Source: Phycisphaerales bacterium UBA2218 (GTDB lineage: Bacteria > Planctomycetota > Phycisphaerae > Sedimentisphaerales > Anaerobacaceae). From it: 64,000 bases of DNA. The notes beneath the pieces were generated by a model, which was not told where the DNA came from, made no database searches, and was given only the letters and a program-made list of their open reading frames with translations. Location of the stretch: the NCBI GenBank assembly GCA_002327785.1, contig DCUI01000269.1, forward strand, positions 11,461 through 75,460, written 5' to 3'. Shown here piece after piece: positions 51,997 to 61,320 of the stretch (position 1 is the stretch's first letter; the number at the start of each line of letters is the position of its first letter). Both the position numbers and the translations under genes were made by a program.

Positions 51997-54603
51997 CTAT
52001 CGCGGGTCGGGCACAAGATGCCAGGCCACGAGACGAACCTTGCCGCCGGAGGAATCGACCCGGCTCCTGTCGACAATCGCAACGATCCGCCTTTGGGGGC
52101 CACTTTCCCCAATCCGGACCAGAACATAGGCCGTGAAGACGTCGCTTCGCACCGTGACCAGATCACTGATCCGCCTGAAAATCAGGTCCCGCTCCTCGAA
52201 GTCATCGCGGGCCGTATCGGGCGTCAGGTCCGGACCCCTGGGCGTGTCGGCGTACTGATTGTCCAACTGGTCGAACATCAGGCTGCGCATCGATGGGATC
52301 TGCATCAGATCGCCGATACTTCGATACGGGTTGCCTGCGCCGCTGCCGACCCGGTAGTTGACGATATCCGTCGCCCTGCCGAATGCCGTGCTCTCTCCAT
52401 ATCGCATCCAGGGAAGCTGTGCGAGGACAAATGCCGGCGCCGTGTTGATGTTGATTCGACCCGTAATACGCGTCTCGTTCGGGTCGCGCCATCGGGCCGG
52501 ATCGATCACCGTCAGATAGTTGAATAGCTTGGAGTTGCTCGGATCAGCCAGGTCCAGCAATGCGTCGGCCGCAAGCGCTCCCTCCCGCAGGCTGTATACG
52601 CTCTCGCGGAAGATCATGCCCAGCTCGCCGATGTTGGTCAGCGGCTTGTTCGCCGGATGGGCCTGGATCGTCTCGGGCCGCTGCGTGTCCACGTAACTAC
52701 CCACCGCGTTGCCGAGGGCCGGTATGGACGGCTGTGTCGCAGGGGCCCACAATCGGCGAACACATTTGTGCGGCGAGATGTCCCGCTGAAGGCTGCGGGC
52801 GACGTCATCGGCCTGCATCCAACCATCGGGGACTCTCACAAAATCGACATAGGGCGGGTTCGCAGCTCCCGGGACGACGCGTTGCAGGGAGATTGTGGAC
52901 CCCGCCTCGAACCAGAATGCGGTCGGATCGAGCTGCTGAGGCGCCCCCTCATAATCGTTGCGGCTGTAGCCGTAGAGGGGCATTGTGTCCGCCGGCTCTT
53001 CGGCATCCGCGAATACGACGTAGTCCTCGGACAGCAGCGCCGCCGGGTCCTCAGCCAGAATCACATGGAACCGCCTCGATCCACTCCATGTCAGCGACAC
53101 CTGGATCTGCGGGCCCGTGGGCCTTGATGGATTGGTGATCACGAGCCTCCACTCGTCGGGCTTGGGGTCCCTATCCTCGAAATACGGCCTGTATAGCTCG
53201 ATCGCGTAGGAGGAACGAGGCTGCCCCGCCGCATCGAGCACCTGCCGGCAGGCCAGCTCGGAGATGTAGATGCAGGGCCGCTCGAAACCGAAGTAGGGAG
53301 AAGATAGGCCGGAGAGGACCGTGACCTCATCATCATCGTCGATGTAGTCTCGGAGATTCGCGGTGATTTGCGCGGAGTCACCGTTGGGGTCCGCCGTGGT
53401 CAGCGCTGCGGCAATCGCCGTTCGCAGCGTGTCCTCGTCGGTCGTGTTGACATTCACCATCTTCCTGCGCCGGGTCCCATCAGCAAGCTCCAGCGGCTCC
53501 GGCGTGATGATCCGGTCCATGTTGTAGGTCGTGGCGATGTGCCGGTACGCATAGTTGGGATCCGCCCCGCCGCCGGCCGCCCGCCGGAACCATACATCCA
53601 GATCCCGGCCGCCGGAGTCCACCGGAGTCGAGATCGCGTTCGTTCTGAAGCGCCCACAATCCTCCACGCGCGTGTTCGTGTTCTTTTGGTTGAGCAGGTA
53701 CCGATACCGAAGCTCCAGCTCATCGGACATGTCGAACGGAGTATATGGAGACGGCTGAGATACGCCCGGGTTCTTCACATCCAGGTACTGCCAGATCACC
53801 TTCCTCTCATAGTCGTCCAGATTCCGCGTCGCGGCGGCGTTCGCCCCATTGTTGGCGCGTGCTTTCAAGAGAGTCGTCTCGTCCTGTGTCTGCGGTTGAG
53901 AGCCGGGTGCGGCCGCCAGCGTCAGGACGTTGATCTGGAGCTGACTGGTGCCATCGACCCCAGAGTCGTTCGGATCCCTGGATTCGTTCGGGTCCGCCTG
54001 GCCGGGTCTGAACCCCGTGTTCATGTTCAGCATGGCGCCGTGATCGACGATGCGGACCGCCGCATAGAACGGCCTGCCTTTGCTCGTCATCATATCGGGC
54101 ACCCGGAACCATCGGGCATCGCCGACGCCATCGCCGTCGGCGTCGGCCGTCGTCAGGCTCGGATCGGCAGTCAGGTTGGGATCGATTGGATCGCGTTCTC
54201 CCACGACCTGGATGGTGAGATCGTTTGCACGAACCATCGACGAACCCACCAGGTTGCTGATCTGTCGCCAGTAGTACTTTCGTGCGGATCCGCTTCCCGA
54301 TGCGTAGGGCTCGAGATCGGCCAGCCAGGGATTCTTGTCATCGGGGTAATCGTAATACTCCTGATTGGGTGTGACTCCGGGAACATCATCGATCAGGGCC
54401 TGATTGATTTGCGCCAGAACCGTGTCGAGAGCACAGGTCAGTTCCCGGCTTTCCGTGGCCGCCGTTGTGGCCATCCTGTCGATCCGCGACGCCATCACGA
54501 AGAGCACGCCGACGATGGCCAGCAGGCTCGTGAGAACCACCGTCAGGATCAGGGCAGAGCCCCGGGGCCAGGTCGCCGCGATATGTTCAACCCGTTCCTT
54601 CAT
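51997..54603 (-). CDS. GspK-like type II secretion minor pseudopilin (large)
   Basis: About 868 residues, far larger than typical GspK (about 320). The N-terminus (WPRGSALILTVVLTSLLAIV, about 12-31) is a pseudopilin-type hydrophobic helix without the conserved Glu5, as in GspK tip subunits. Later GspK-like helix-hairpin-helix features occur (FVLAQLPWMRYGESTAFGRA, YRSIGDLMQIPSMRSLMFDQ), with a repeat-rich Asp/Pro region between. GGAG five bases before ATG 54603 fixes the start. Last gene of the secretion operon; it would cap the pseudopilus tip. Confidence 0.8.
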   Translation of the reverse strand: MKERVEHIAATWPRGSALILTVVLTSLLAIVGVLFVMASRIDRMATTAATESRELTCALDTVLAQINQALIDDVPGVTPNQEYYDYPDDKNPWLADLEPYASGSGSARKYYWRQISNLVGSSMVRANDLTIQVVGERDPIDPNLTADPSLTTADADGDGVGDARWFRVPDMMTSKGRPFYAAVRIVDHGAMLNMNTGFRPGQADPNESRDPNDSGVDGTSQLQINVLTLAAAPGSQPQTQDETTLLKARANNGANAAATRNLDDYERKVIWQYLDVKNPGVSQPSPYTPFDMSDELELRYRYLLNQKNTNTRVEDCGRFRTNAISTPVDSGGRDLDVWFRRAAGGGADPNYAYRHIATTYNMDRIITPEPLELADGTRRRKMVNVNTTDEDTLRTAIAAALTTADPNGDSAQITANLRDYIDDDDEVTVLSGLSSPYFGFERPCIYISELACRQVLDAAGQPRSSYAIELYRPYFEDRDPKPDEWRLVITNPSRPTGPQIQVSLTWSGSRRFHVILAEDPAALLSEDYVVFADAEEPADTMPLYGYSRNDYEGAPQQLDPTAFWFEAGSTISLQRVVPGAANPPYVDFVRVPDGWMQADDVARSLQRDISPHKCVRRLWAPATQPSIPALGNAVGSYVDTQRPETIQAHPANKPLTNIGELGMIFRESVYSLREGALAADALLDLADPSNSKLFNYLTVIDPARWRDPNETRITGRININTAPAFVLAQLPWMRYGESTAFGRATDIVNYRVGSGAGNPYRSIGDLMQIPSMRSLMFDQLDNQYADTPRGPDLTPDTARDDFEERDLIFRRISDLVTVRSDVFTAYVLVRIGESGPQRRIVAIVDRSRVDSSGGKVRLVAWHLVPDPR

Positions 54604-54613
54604 GACTGCTCCA

Positions 54614-55699
54614 TCAATTGTCCAGATAGACAATATGCGTGAACATCCTGCCGTTTTTGATCAGATTCCGCGAGTCGTAGAGCGTGAACGTGAACTTCAG
54701 GGCCCGTCCGAGCCCGGGAATCTCGCTGAAATGCTCCTCGTCGATCTGGTCCGTGGGGAAACTCGGGTTTGTCAGACTCGATCCGCCCCGTGGATACCAC
54801 ACGCCGGGATCGCGTTCCGAGTCGATGTCGCCTCCACCCGATACGAGGGGAAAGTCGGAATCGTCGCTCAGGCTGTCATCCTCGTCCGGATTCACTTGCG
54901 GGATCCACCGCTTCTGCGCATCGTTCCAGCCCTGCACCATGAACTGCCCCACCCCCTGGCAAAACACCGCATGGAACGAATCCGGGTCGGAGCGGTCTAT
55001 CAGCACGCCGCGTGCCGCTTTCTCTGTCGTGCTGAGCGTTCCAACTCCTTCCTGCGCAACGGCGACATCTCCAATCACGGAAAGCATATTGGCCTTCTCG
55101 GACAGCGGGATTCGCTTCCATGCTTCCAGCGAGATCTTGTCGATCTGCCGGCGGCTGTTCCAGGTAAGCCAGTCCTCCGTGGTGAAGCCGCTCGTATCAA
55201 GCTGCTCATCCGCGTTCTCCGGCGACGGCGGGATGAGAATGTGCTGCGTCCTTGCGAGAGTCCGCTCGTAAGGCTTCTGCATTTGCGGCCAGTTGGGTTC
55301 CGTTGCACGGATTGACGGGCCGCGGGCAAGTGTGTAGCAGACCCGAGCCATATTGCCTCGCTTGGGATTCGGACCGTACGTCTGGAAATCGCCGCTCGCG
55401 AAGAACATGATCCGATCGAACCGCTCGAATGCAAGGGAGCTGTTGCGATTGGCCCCTGCATAGTCGGCCTTGCGCTGCGCCCCCCAGACGACGAAGATCT
55501 CGCCGCCTTTGGAGAGGCCGCGGAAATCCGTATCCAGTTGGTCGGTGAGAACCCGGAGCTTCTGCATGATCTCGGCATTCGCCTGGGCGAGGCGCTGTGA
55601 GTCGATGCTGACTCGAAAGATCACTCCGGCGAACGACAGGACCACTGCCAGAATCCCCAGCGCGACAACCAACTCCATGAGGGTGAACGCTTTTCGCAT
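54614..55699 (-). CDS. GspJ-like pseudopilin
   Basis: About 361 residues. N-terminal prepilin signal MRKAFTLMELVVALGILAVV: the F-T-L-M-E site puts Glu5 five residues after the cleavage point. A long beta-rich C-terminal domain follows (LDTDFRGLSKGGEIFVVWG, FTFTLYDSRNLIKNGRMFTH), consistent with GspJ/GspI tip subunits. ATG 55699 lies one base after the stop of the upstream gspI-like gene; the extension to 55780 is a shadow. Confidence 0.85.
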   Translation of the reverse strand: MRKAFTLMELVVALGILAVVLSFAGVIFRVSIDSQRLAQANAEIMQKLRVLTDQLDTDFRGLSKGGEIFVVWGAQRKADYAGANRNSSLAFERFDRIMFFASGDFQTYGPNPKRGNMARVCYTLARGPSIRATEPNWPQMQKPYERTLARTQHILIPPSPENADEQLDTSGFTTEDWLTWNSRRQIDKISLEAWKRIPLSEKANMLSVIGDVAVAQEGVGTLSTTEKAARGVLIDRSDPDSFHAVFCQGVGQFMVQGWNDAQKRWIPQVNPDEDDSLSDDSDFPLVSGGGDIDSERDPGVWYPRGGSSLTNPSFPTDQIDEEHFSEIPGLGRALKFTFTLYDSRNLIKNGRMFTHIVYLDN

Positions 55700-55700
55700 C

Positions 55701-56492
55701 TTACAGTCCCGGGAATCGAAGGATCTTCTGATATACGGCGACGCCCGGATTCTTTCCCCCGGACGCGGCTGGTGGAACAACCCACACCCAGCCGCCCGCG
55801 GCGGAGGTCAAGTCGCCACCCTCCCAACCGCGATCCAGCCTGATCGTACCGGGCGCGTCAACGGATCGCTCCAGCACGCGATAGATCTGTCCCGTCGCAT
55901 CGTCCACGAGAACCGAGCCGTCGCTGACAAACGCACGTTCATCGATTGTATCGGAGGAAACGGCGTCCCTGATCGTGATCTCGTCCCGGTCGGCGGCCAC
56001 CTCGCGAATGACGTTGATCTGCACGGGACGAGGCCGATCCGACGGCTCGAGTTGCAGGTCGGTCGTGCCGTTCCGGCGCACCCAGTAGAACGAGACGCCA
56101 CCGGTCTTGCGACTGACAAACACCGTGCACTGGACCAGATCGCTGCCGTCCGCCGTGCGCCGGCAGATTGCCGCCCATGAATACTGTCTGGCCGGCGCTT
56201 CGCGGATCGACGGATACAGCCATTCATCCGCGGGAACAGCCGCGAGGTCGTTGTAGTCCACGGCCCCATCCGTCTTGAGGTCCGCGACATTGGGATCGAG
56301 GCCAAAGATCTGCATCTTGGCAAACGCTTCTTCGGCGGCCACCGCCGCAATCGTCCGCTCGGTCGAAAACGTCGAAAGATATATCCCCGTTAGAAAGGCC
56401 CCGGCGATGAAAGTCAATCCGATCGCCAGCGTCCCGACGGCCATCAGGGTTTCCGTCAGTGAGAATCCTCGCTGTTGTGACTTCCTGGTCAT
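55701..56492 (-). CDS. GspI/PilV-like prepilin-type protein
   Basis: 263 residues. Prepilin leader RGFSLTETLMAVGTLAIG (G-F-S-L-x-E) and one hydrophobic helix, then a soluble domain with DLKTDGAVDYNDLAAVPADE, which resembles a calcium-loop pattern. Position between the H- and J-like genes fits GspI. One base separates its stop from the next ATG. Processing by a prepilin peptidase is expected; that enzyme is not in the window. Confidence 0.85.
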   Translation of the reverse strand: MTRKSQQRGFSLTETLMAVGTLAIGLTFIAGAFLTGIYLSTFSTERTIAAVAAEEAFAKMQIFGLDPNVADLKTDGAVDYNDLAAVPADEWLYPSIREAPARQYSWAAICRRTADGSDLVQCTVFVSRKTGGVSFYWVRRNGTTDLQLEPSDRPRPVQINVIREVAADRDEITIRDAVSSDTIDERAFVSDGSVLVDDATGQIYRVLERSVDAPGTIRLDRGWEGGDLTSAAGGWVWVVPPAASGGKNPGVAVYQKILRFPGL

Positions 56493-56501
56493 ATCTGCAC
56501 A

Positions 56502-57347
56502 TCAATTCGACGAGATCAGGTTTCCCGTATGCGGGCTCACATAGAAGGCCTTGGCCGCCAGCCGGCTCAGATAGTCGGTCCATGCCGTCTTTCGGTCATA
56601 CACCGCCCGCAACCGGGGCAGCTCATAGATCACGAAGCTCACGCAACTGGACTCTTCTCCCAGCCCCAGCGCCTGGACCGAATCCCTCGGCGGGTAGTCA
56701 TCCTGGATGAACATTCCTCGTTTGCGCCGGCAGATCGTATCCGCGACATTGAATATGTCGTCCGTTGACTCACTGGGCGGGACCAAGCCGTTCGCCGGCC
56801 GATTCACACCATCCCTGTTGCGGACACGGACATTGCGAACGACCAGACCGCCTGACGGCCCAAACACGATGGAGAACGTGGTGGCGTTGCTCAGCTCGAA
56901 GAGCTCATCGATGTCGGCATCGCTCTTGACCATGCTCAGGTCCATCAAGCCCATCGTCGTGGGCAATTTGATCGGCTCCAGCCCCTCCATCGCCCTGAAG
57001 CCATCCGCAACGTCGCCGTTGTTCTTCTTCTCTTCGTGCACGATGAAGATCATGTACTGCGGGGCGTCCATCAGGCCCTTGAGAGGGTCGGCCGAGTCGT
57101 TCGAGACGCACAGCTTCTGGAAGCGGACGCCCACATACCGCTGGCGGCTCACCGCCATGGTTCGGGCCGAACTCAAAGCCGCGTTCACCATGCTGACGGC
57201 CCCCCCTTCGGACTGGAACGAATTGACCAGCGCACGCATGGCCGGCGCCGCGAAGCCCACCATCAGGGCAACCGTCGCGACGACCAGCACCATCTCGATC
57301 AGCGTCAAACCGACTGTCCTTCGTGCTCGGCCGTACATGGGTCTCAA
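56502..57347 (-). CDS. GspH/FimT-like pseudopilin
   Basis: 281 residues. Prepilin signal RRTVGLTLIEMVLVVATVAL (G-L-T-L-I-E) then the typical GspH pattern PAMRALVNSFQSEGGAVSMV and ALSSARTMAVSRQRYVGVRF. The C-terminal domain is larger than usual for GspH. It is nine bases upstream of the gspI-like gene and directly follows the gspG-like gene. Confidence 0.85.
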   Translation of the reverse strand: MRPMYGRARRTVGLTLIEMVLVVATVALMVGFAAPAMRALVNSFQSEGGAVSMVNAALSSARTMAVSRQRYVGVRFQKLCVSNDSADPLKGLMDAPQYMIFIVHEEKKNNGDVADGFRAMEGLEPIKLPTTMGLMDLSMVKSDADIDELFELSNATTFSIVFGPSGGLVVRNVRVRNRDGVNRPANGLVPPSESTDDIFNVADTICRRKRGMFIQDDYPPRDSVQALGLGEESSCVSFVIYELPRLRAVYDRKTAWTDYLSRLAAKAFYVSPHTGNLISSN

Positions 57348-57355
57348 TCCTTCAC

Positions 57356-57850
57356 TCAGATCTTCCGTCCGCCCTTGCTGCTGATATCATCCGCGGTGCC
57401 GAACCGCTTGTCCGGGCCGGCGCTGATCAGCTCGGGAAAACTGTCACCCACACCAGGATCGTAGAAATAATCCAACACGGTTCCCCACGGGTCCCTCAGC
57501 TCCGACACCTCGGCGAGGCCCTCCTGGCTCCGGACCAGGCCCGGGTCCAGTTGATCCAGCACGCGGCGGGACTCCGGTACGGATCGAAGCTCTTGCATCA
57601 TCAATTCGATGTGCGCCAGGGCATTGGCGGAATTTCGCTCCGTCTGCAGCGGAAACTCGCCCCGGAGTTCATAATACTCGCGTAACGACGTGCTCAGCAG
57701 CGTAAAGGCGCTGTCCACGGCCTTTTCCTTCGACTGGTTGTCCACGCGGCGCGTCAGCGTGACCACAACGGCGGCCAGCACGGCGATGATGCCCAGCACT
57801 ACCAGCATCTCGATCAGCGTCACGGCCCTGCGATGGTGACAATCCGCCAT
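57356..57850 (-). CDS. GspG-like major pseudopilin
   Basis: About 164 residues, the normal size of GspG. Prepilin signal HHRRAVTLIEMLVVLGIIAV, then helix and C-terminal domain with DPWGTVLDYFYDPGVG and SAGPDKRFGTADDISSKGG; a C-terminal SAGPD..GT.DDI pattern is the calcium-binding end of GspG. ATG 57850 is chosen because it starts a correct prepilin leader. The long open extension to 58147 only translates the inverted-repeat element upstream. Ribosome site weak (GGGAT). Confidence 0.87.
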   Translation of the reverse strand: MADCHHRRAVTLIEMLVVLGIIAVLAAVVVTLTRRVDNQSKEKAVDSAFTLLSTSLREYYELRGEFPLQTERNSANALAHIELMMQELRSVPESRRVLDQLDPGLVRSQEGLAEVSELRDPWGTVLDYFYDPGVGDSFPELISAGPDKRFGTADDISSKGGRKI

Positions 57851-57867
57851 ATCCCGTATCGGAACTT

Positions 57868-58046
57868 CGATCCGGACTTCTGGAAAATGGACATTCGGCC
57901 TATATTTTTCAAGGAAATCCGTTTCACGATTTCCTTGAAGAATCGGCCTAACATGTCTTGTCAAAGACTTGCCGTTCGAGAGGGGAAAATCGTGAAGCAG
58001 ATTTTCCTCTCTCAAAGTAGGCCGAATTTCCATTTTCCAGAGGTCC
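57868..58046. repeat. nested inverted-repeat element inside the pseudopilin operon
   Basis: Outer arms 57879-57902 and 58018-58041 match at 23 of 24 positions as inverted repeats, and weaker pairing extends to 57868 and about 58050. Inside are two long hairpins: a perfect 12-bp stem TTCAAGGAAATC/GATTTCCTTGAA with an 8-nt loop (57908-57939), and a 14-bp stem (one G-U) at 57978-57991 / 58000-58013 with an 8-nt loop. The loops CGTTTCAC and GTGAAGCA are complementary over 5 nt. The second hairpin is nearly the reverse complement of the first, so the element is an inverted duplication of one unit. More AT-rich than its surroundings. No ORF of its own is recognised. Confidence 0.8.
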
Positions 58047-58053
58047 ATTTCGA

Positions 58054-58968
58054 TCACTGTCCGAAGTTGCGAATGTCGTCGTCTGTACCGTAAATGCCAT
58101 CCATTCCCGCCGAGATCAGCAGATAGGAGTCCGGCCGGGACGGCCACCGCCTCGCCTGTACTCGCGGGTCGCGGATGTAGTCGTAGAAGTACTCGAAGCT
58201 CGTCGTGCCCGCCATGACCCCCGGCGCCAGCCAGTGCTGGCGGCGCTGGGCCAGCGCCTTCGTCGCATCCACCAGCCTGCCCAGGTTCAGAATCGGTGCG
58301 TTGTCGCGCGCATCGTAGATGCAGAGGCTCGTCTGGTCCTGTGAAGGCGGGTCGTGGAGCAGGTTTGCCGGGTTGGCCCTATAATAAAGGATCGGCGTCC
58401 CCGGAGTCACCATCTTGCCGTTGGGCATCCGAATCCTTCGCTCACTCACCCCGAACACGTCACAGAGCACGTAGGTACGCGGCGCCAACGGATCGACGTT
58501 GGACGGAAACAGCGCATCCACGTCGCCACCGAGCAGGAACACATTGGCGGTGTCCAACTCGACATACCGATCCTTCCGTCTCTGCAGAGTATCCGACGCA
58601 TGATATACCGTGGCTGCGGCTTTATTCCTGTCGAATCCGTCCGCCCGCCACGCCGACTCCGGGTGGAATCCGAGCAAGTCCCAGCCAACCAGCGCCTCGG
58701 CGAGTTTCTGGGCCCCGCAGTAATCCCGCAACTGCCCCGATACGGCACTGGACGGATCCCACCAGTTCGACGGCGGATAGTCCCCGTAGTCGCTCTTGAA
58801 GGCCGCCAGACCAAGCTCGATGGCCGTGAATTGCGCCTTCTGCTTGGTCTCCTTGGCCATCCTCTGCACGGTGTGCACGGCCGGCAGCAACAATCCCACG
58901 AGGATGGCGATGATGCCGACCACGACCAGGATCTCAATCACTGTCAGGCCCGATCTTTTCGTTTTCAC
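58054..58968 (-). CDS. large GspG-type prepilin-like protein (paralogue 1)
   Basis: 304 residues. Prepilin-type N-terminus KRSGLTVIEILVVVGIIAIL and the GspG-like C-terminal pattern LLISAGMDGIYGTDDDIRNF. Between them lies a domain shared with the next gene: NWWDPSS/LDPQG, YCGAQKLAEALVGWDLLGFH, FRADG/WRADG and PILYYRAN. This central domain is about 150 residues longer than in standard GspG. Related proteins are common in planctomycete secretion loci (family knowledge). Function within the pseudopilus unknown. Confidence 0.85.
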   Translation of the reverse strand: MKTKRSGLTVIEILVVVGIIAILVGLLLPAVHTVQRMAKETKQKAQFTAIELGLAAFKSDYGDYPPSNWWDPSSAVSGQLRDYCGAQKLAEALVGWDLLGFHPESAWRADGFDRNKAAATVYHASDTLQRRKDRYVELDTANVFLLGGDVDALFPSNVDPLAPRTYVLCDVFGVSERRIRMPNGKMVTPGTPILYYRANPANLLHDPPSQDQTSLCIYDARDNAPILNLGRLVDATKALAQRRQHWLAPGVMAGTTSFEYFYDYIRDPRVQARRWPSRPDSYLLISAGMDGIYGTDDDIRNFGQ

Positions 58969-59045
58969 GGGTATCCTCTTTTCATGTCGCCATTACGATC
59001 CGATTGCCGCAATCCATGCCCCCAAACGGGGGCGCCTCGACTCCT

Positions 59046-59948
59046 CTACTCCCGGAACTTCCACTCATAGTTGCAGATGTCGTCGGCCGTGCCGTATTCG
59101 TTGTCCCATCCGGCGGAGATCAGGATGTACTCATCCGCCCGAAAAGGCCTTTGGGTCGTGGTGATCTTGTCACTCTGCGTATTCCGGTAGAACCGTAGCG
59201 AATCAGCCAGCCTGTGGGGCGTCGCACTGGTCCCCGTCCCCTGCCATGGCTTGCCAAGACCGACCAGGGCATTGTTGTCGAGGTAGTTGTAGATGTTTCC
59301 CATACTGTCTCTGGCCGTCATCGATCCCGCGAGATTCGGATCGTGGAACGTGTTGGCGGTATCGGCCTTGTAGTACAGGATCGGCATGCCGGTTTTTTCC
59401 CCGGATTGCATCAGACGCTGGTACACGTCGCAAAGCACGAACGACGACCCAAGGAACGAACCCAGGTTGCCGCCGTAGATGTCCCGCATCCGCCAGGCGT
59501 TGGCGTTCTCGGCCTGCAGATAGGGTCCCTTTCTCGCCCCGAGGTTCTGAGCGCGGAGCGCGGGAGTCAAGTTGTCAATGTCCGGTGGATACACCACCGC
59601 GTTCGAGGCATCCCTGCCATCTGCGCGAAAGATCGAATTGGAATGAAAACCGAGCAGGTCCTGTCCCATGAGGGCCTCGCAGAGCTTCATGGCGCCGCAG
59701 TACGGGAGACCCTGCGGATCAAGGGCACTCGAGTCCGGGTAGCCGCCAAACTCGTTGCTGAACAGTTCGATGGCCGCATCCATGCTGTGCAACTGGGCCT
59801 TTTGCCTCACATCCGTCGCAAAGCGTTTCACTTTGTTCAACGCCGGGACCAGCAGACCGATGAGGATCACGATGATGCTCATGACGGTCAGCAGTTCCAC
59901 GATGGTGAACGCCCGTTTCGTTCTAACCTGGTTCATGGTCGGTTTCAT
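59046..59948 (-). CDS. large GspG-type prepilin-like protein (paralogue 2)
   Basis: 300 residues, clear paralogue of the gene just downstream. Prepilin signal KRAFTIVELLTVMSIIVILI, shared YCGAMKLCEALMGQDLLGFH, PILYYKADTANTFHDPN, and C-terminal LISAGWDNEYGTADDICNYE. The two sit in tandem between gspF and the inverted-repeat element, suggesting a local duplication before divergence. The C-terminal GT-A/D-DDI loop suggests calcium binding as in GspG. Confidence 0.85.
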   Translation of the reverse strand: MKPTMNQVRTKRAFTIVELLTVMSIIVILIGLLVPALNKVKRFATDVRQKAQLHSMDAAIELFSNEFGGYPDSSALDPQGLPYCGAMKLCEALMGQDLLGFHSNSIFRADGRDASNAVVYPPDIDNLTPALRAQNLGARKGPYLQAENANAWRMRDIYGGNLGSFLGSSFVLCDVYQRLMQSGEKTGMPILYYKADTANTFHDPNLAGSMTARDSMGNIYNYLDNNALVGLGKPWQGTGTSATPHRLADSLRFYRNTQSDKITTTQRPFRADEYILISAGWDNEYGTADDICNYEWKFRE

Positions 59949-60006
59949 GGTCTTCTCCTTTTACTCATGCGCGACAACTTGGATCTTCAATCTTGCAGGC
60001 AATCGA

Positions 60007-61263
60007 TTAACTGGCCGCACCCAGGCTGGTAATCACCTGGATGATCGGTAAGAATACGGCCATCACAATCACACCCACGATGCTTCCGAGCCCGATGATC
60101 ATGATCGGCTCGAGCATCGACATGAGGCCGCCGACGAGCACATCGACCTGCTCGTCGTATTGGTCGGCCACCTTCAGAAGCATTTTGTCCAGATCGCCCG
60201 TTTCCTCGCCGACCGCCACCATGTTCGCGACCAGCAGGTCCACGGTCTTGGAGGCCCGCAAGGGTCCGGCGAACGTGTCGCCCTGGCGAATCGAGTTGTG
60301 AACGGCCCCGAGCATGTTCGCATACACCTCGTTGCCGGCCGTCTCCCGCGTCACGTTGATGGCGTCGAGAATCGGCACGCCGGCGCTGATGAGAGTCCCG
60401 AGGGTCCGCGTCCATCGCGTGATGGAGACTTTGCTCGACAACTGCCCCAGCACCGGGAGCTTCAGTTGGATCGTGTCCAGCACGACGCGAACCGGGCGGA
60501 ACCGCCGCAGGAATCGAAGGCTGAATATGATCCCGACGGGCACACCGATCATATAGGCCCATCCATATTCCTTGGCGATCCAGGCGCTGATCCGCATTAC
60601 GGTGGCCGTAATCGGATTGAGCTGCCCGCCGGCCATCTCCGAGATGGTATTCGCGAACGACGGAATCACGAACGTCATCAGGCCCATCACAATCGCCATC
60701 GCAGCGATCAGCACCACAACCGGGTAGATCATGGCTCCTTTGACACGACCCTTCAACCGCTCGGCCTTCTCCTTGAAGTCCGCCACACGGGCCAGGATCA
60801 GATCGAGCACACCGCCGGCCTCACCGGCCGCGATCATGTTCACGAAAAGCCGATCGAAACAACGCGGATATTTGCTGAACGCTTCCGAGAGCGTCGAGCC
60901 GCCTTCGATGTCGTCGGCCACGTACCCGATGATCCGTTTGAAGTTCCCTTTCTTTTGTTGCTCTTCGAGAATTCGCAGGGATCGTAGAATCGGCAGGCCC
61001 GCGTCCTGGAGCGTCGAGAGCTGCCTGGCGAACTGCATGATGTGCTTGACCTTGACCTTGGCGCCGGCCCCACGTCGCCTCTTGACCTTGGCCCCAGCGG
61101 CCTTGCCTCCCGCTCTCGCCACCGTGGTCTTCGAGCGGACCTTCGTGGGGAAATACCCCATGTTGCGAATCTTGCTGATCGCTTCCTTTTCGCTCAGGGC
61201 TTCGATCTCATCCTTGATCTCGACGCCTTGGGAGTCCAGCGCCACGTACTGGAAGACCGGCAT
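60007..61263 (-). CDS. gspF: type II secretion / type IV pilus inner-membrane protein GspF/PilC
   Basis: 418 residues, typical length. N-terminal MPVFQYVALDSQGVEIKDEI, two T2SSF domains (about 75-200 and 275-400) with FARQLSTLQDAGLPILRSLR, NMIAAGEAGGVLDLIL and the mirrored RTLGTLISAGVPILDAINVT, VAVGEETGDLDKMLLKVAD, and three transmembrane helices. A lysine-rich insert (GGKAAGAKVKRRRGAGAKVK) lies at about 52-71. It is the platform that couples the GspE ATPase to pseudopilus assembly. Confidence 0.94.
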   Translation of the reverse strand: MPVFQYVALDSQGVEIKDEIEALSEKEAISKIRNMGYFPTKVRSKTTVARAGGKAAGAKVKRRRGAGAKVKVKHIMQFARQLSTLQDAGLPILRSLRILEEQQKKGNFKRIIGYVADDIEGGSTLSEAFSKYPRCFDRLFVNMIAAGEAGGVLDLILARVADFKEKAERLKGRVKGAMIYPVVVLIAAMAIVMGLMTFVIPSFANTISEMAGGQLNPITATVMRISAWIAKEYGWAYMIGVPVGIIFSLRFLRRFRPVRVVLDTIQLKLPVLGQLSSKVSITRWTRTLGTLISAGVPILDAINVTRETAGNEVYANMLGAVHNSIRQGDTFAGPLRASKTVDLLVANMVAVGEETGDLDKMLLKVADQYDEQVDVLVGGLMSMLEPIMIIGLGSIVGVIVMAVFLPIIQVITSLGAAS

Positions 61264-61320
61264 ACTCCTACCTCACTTTCCCTTGATCCGTTTGCCTATA
61301 CAGCAATTTGAGCGACCTCG

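Noticed and set aside
57851..58147. 99-codon N-terminal extension of the gspG-like gene
   Set aside because: It translates the inverted-repeat element; a prepilin leader must be short, and one begins at 57850.
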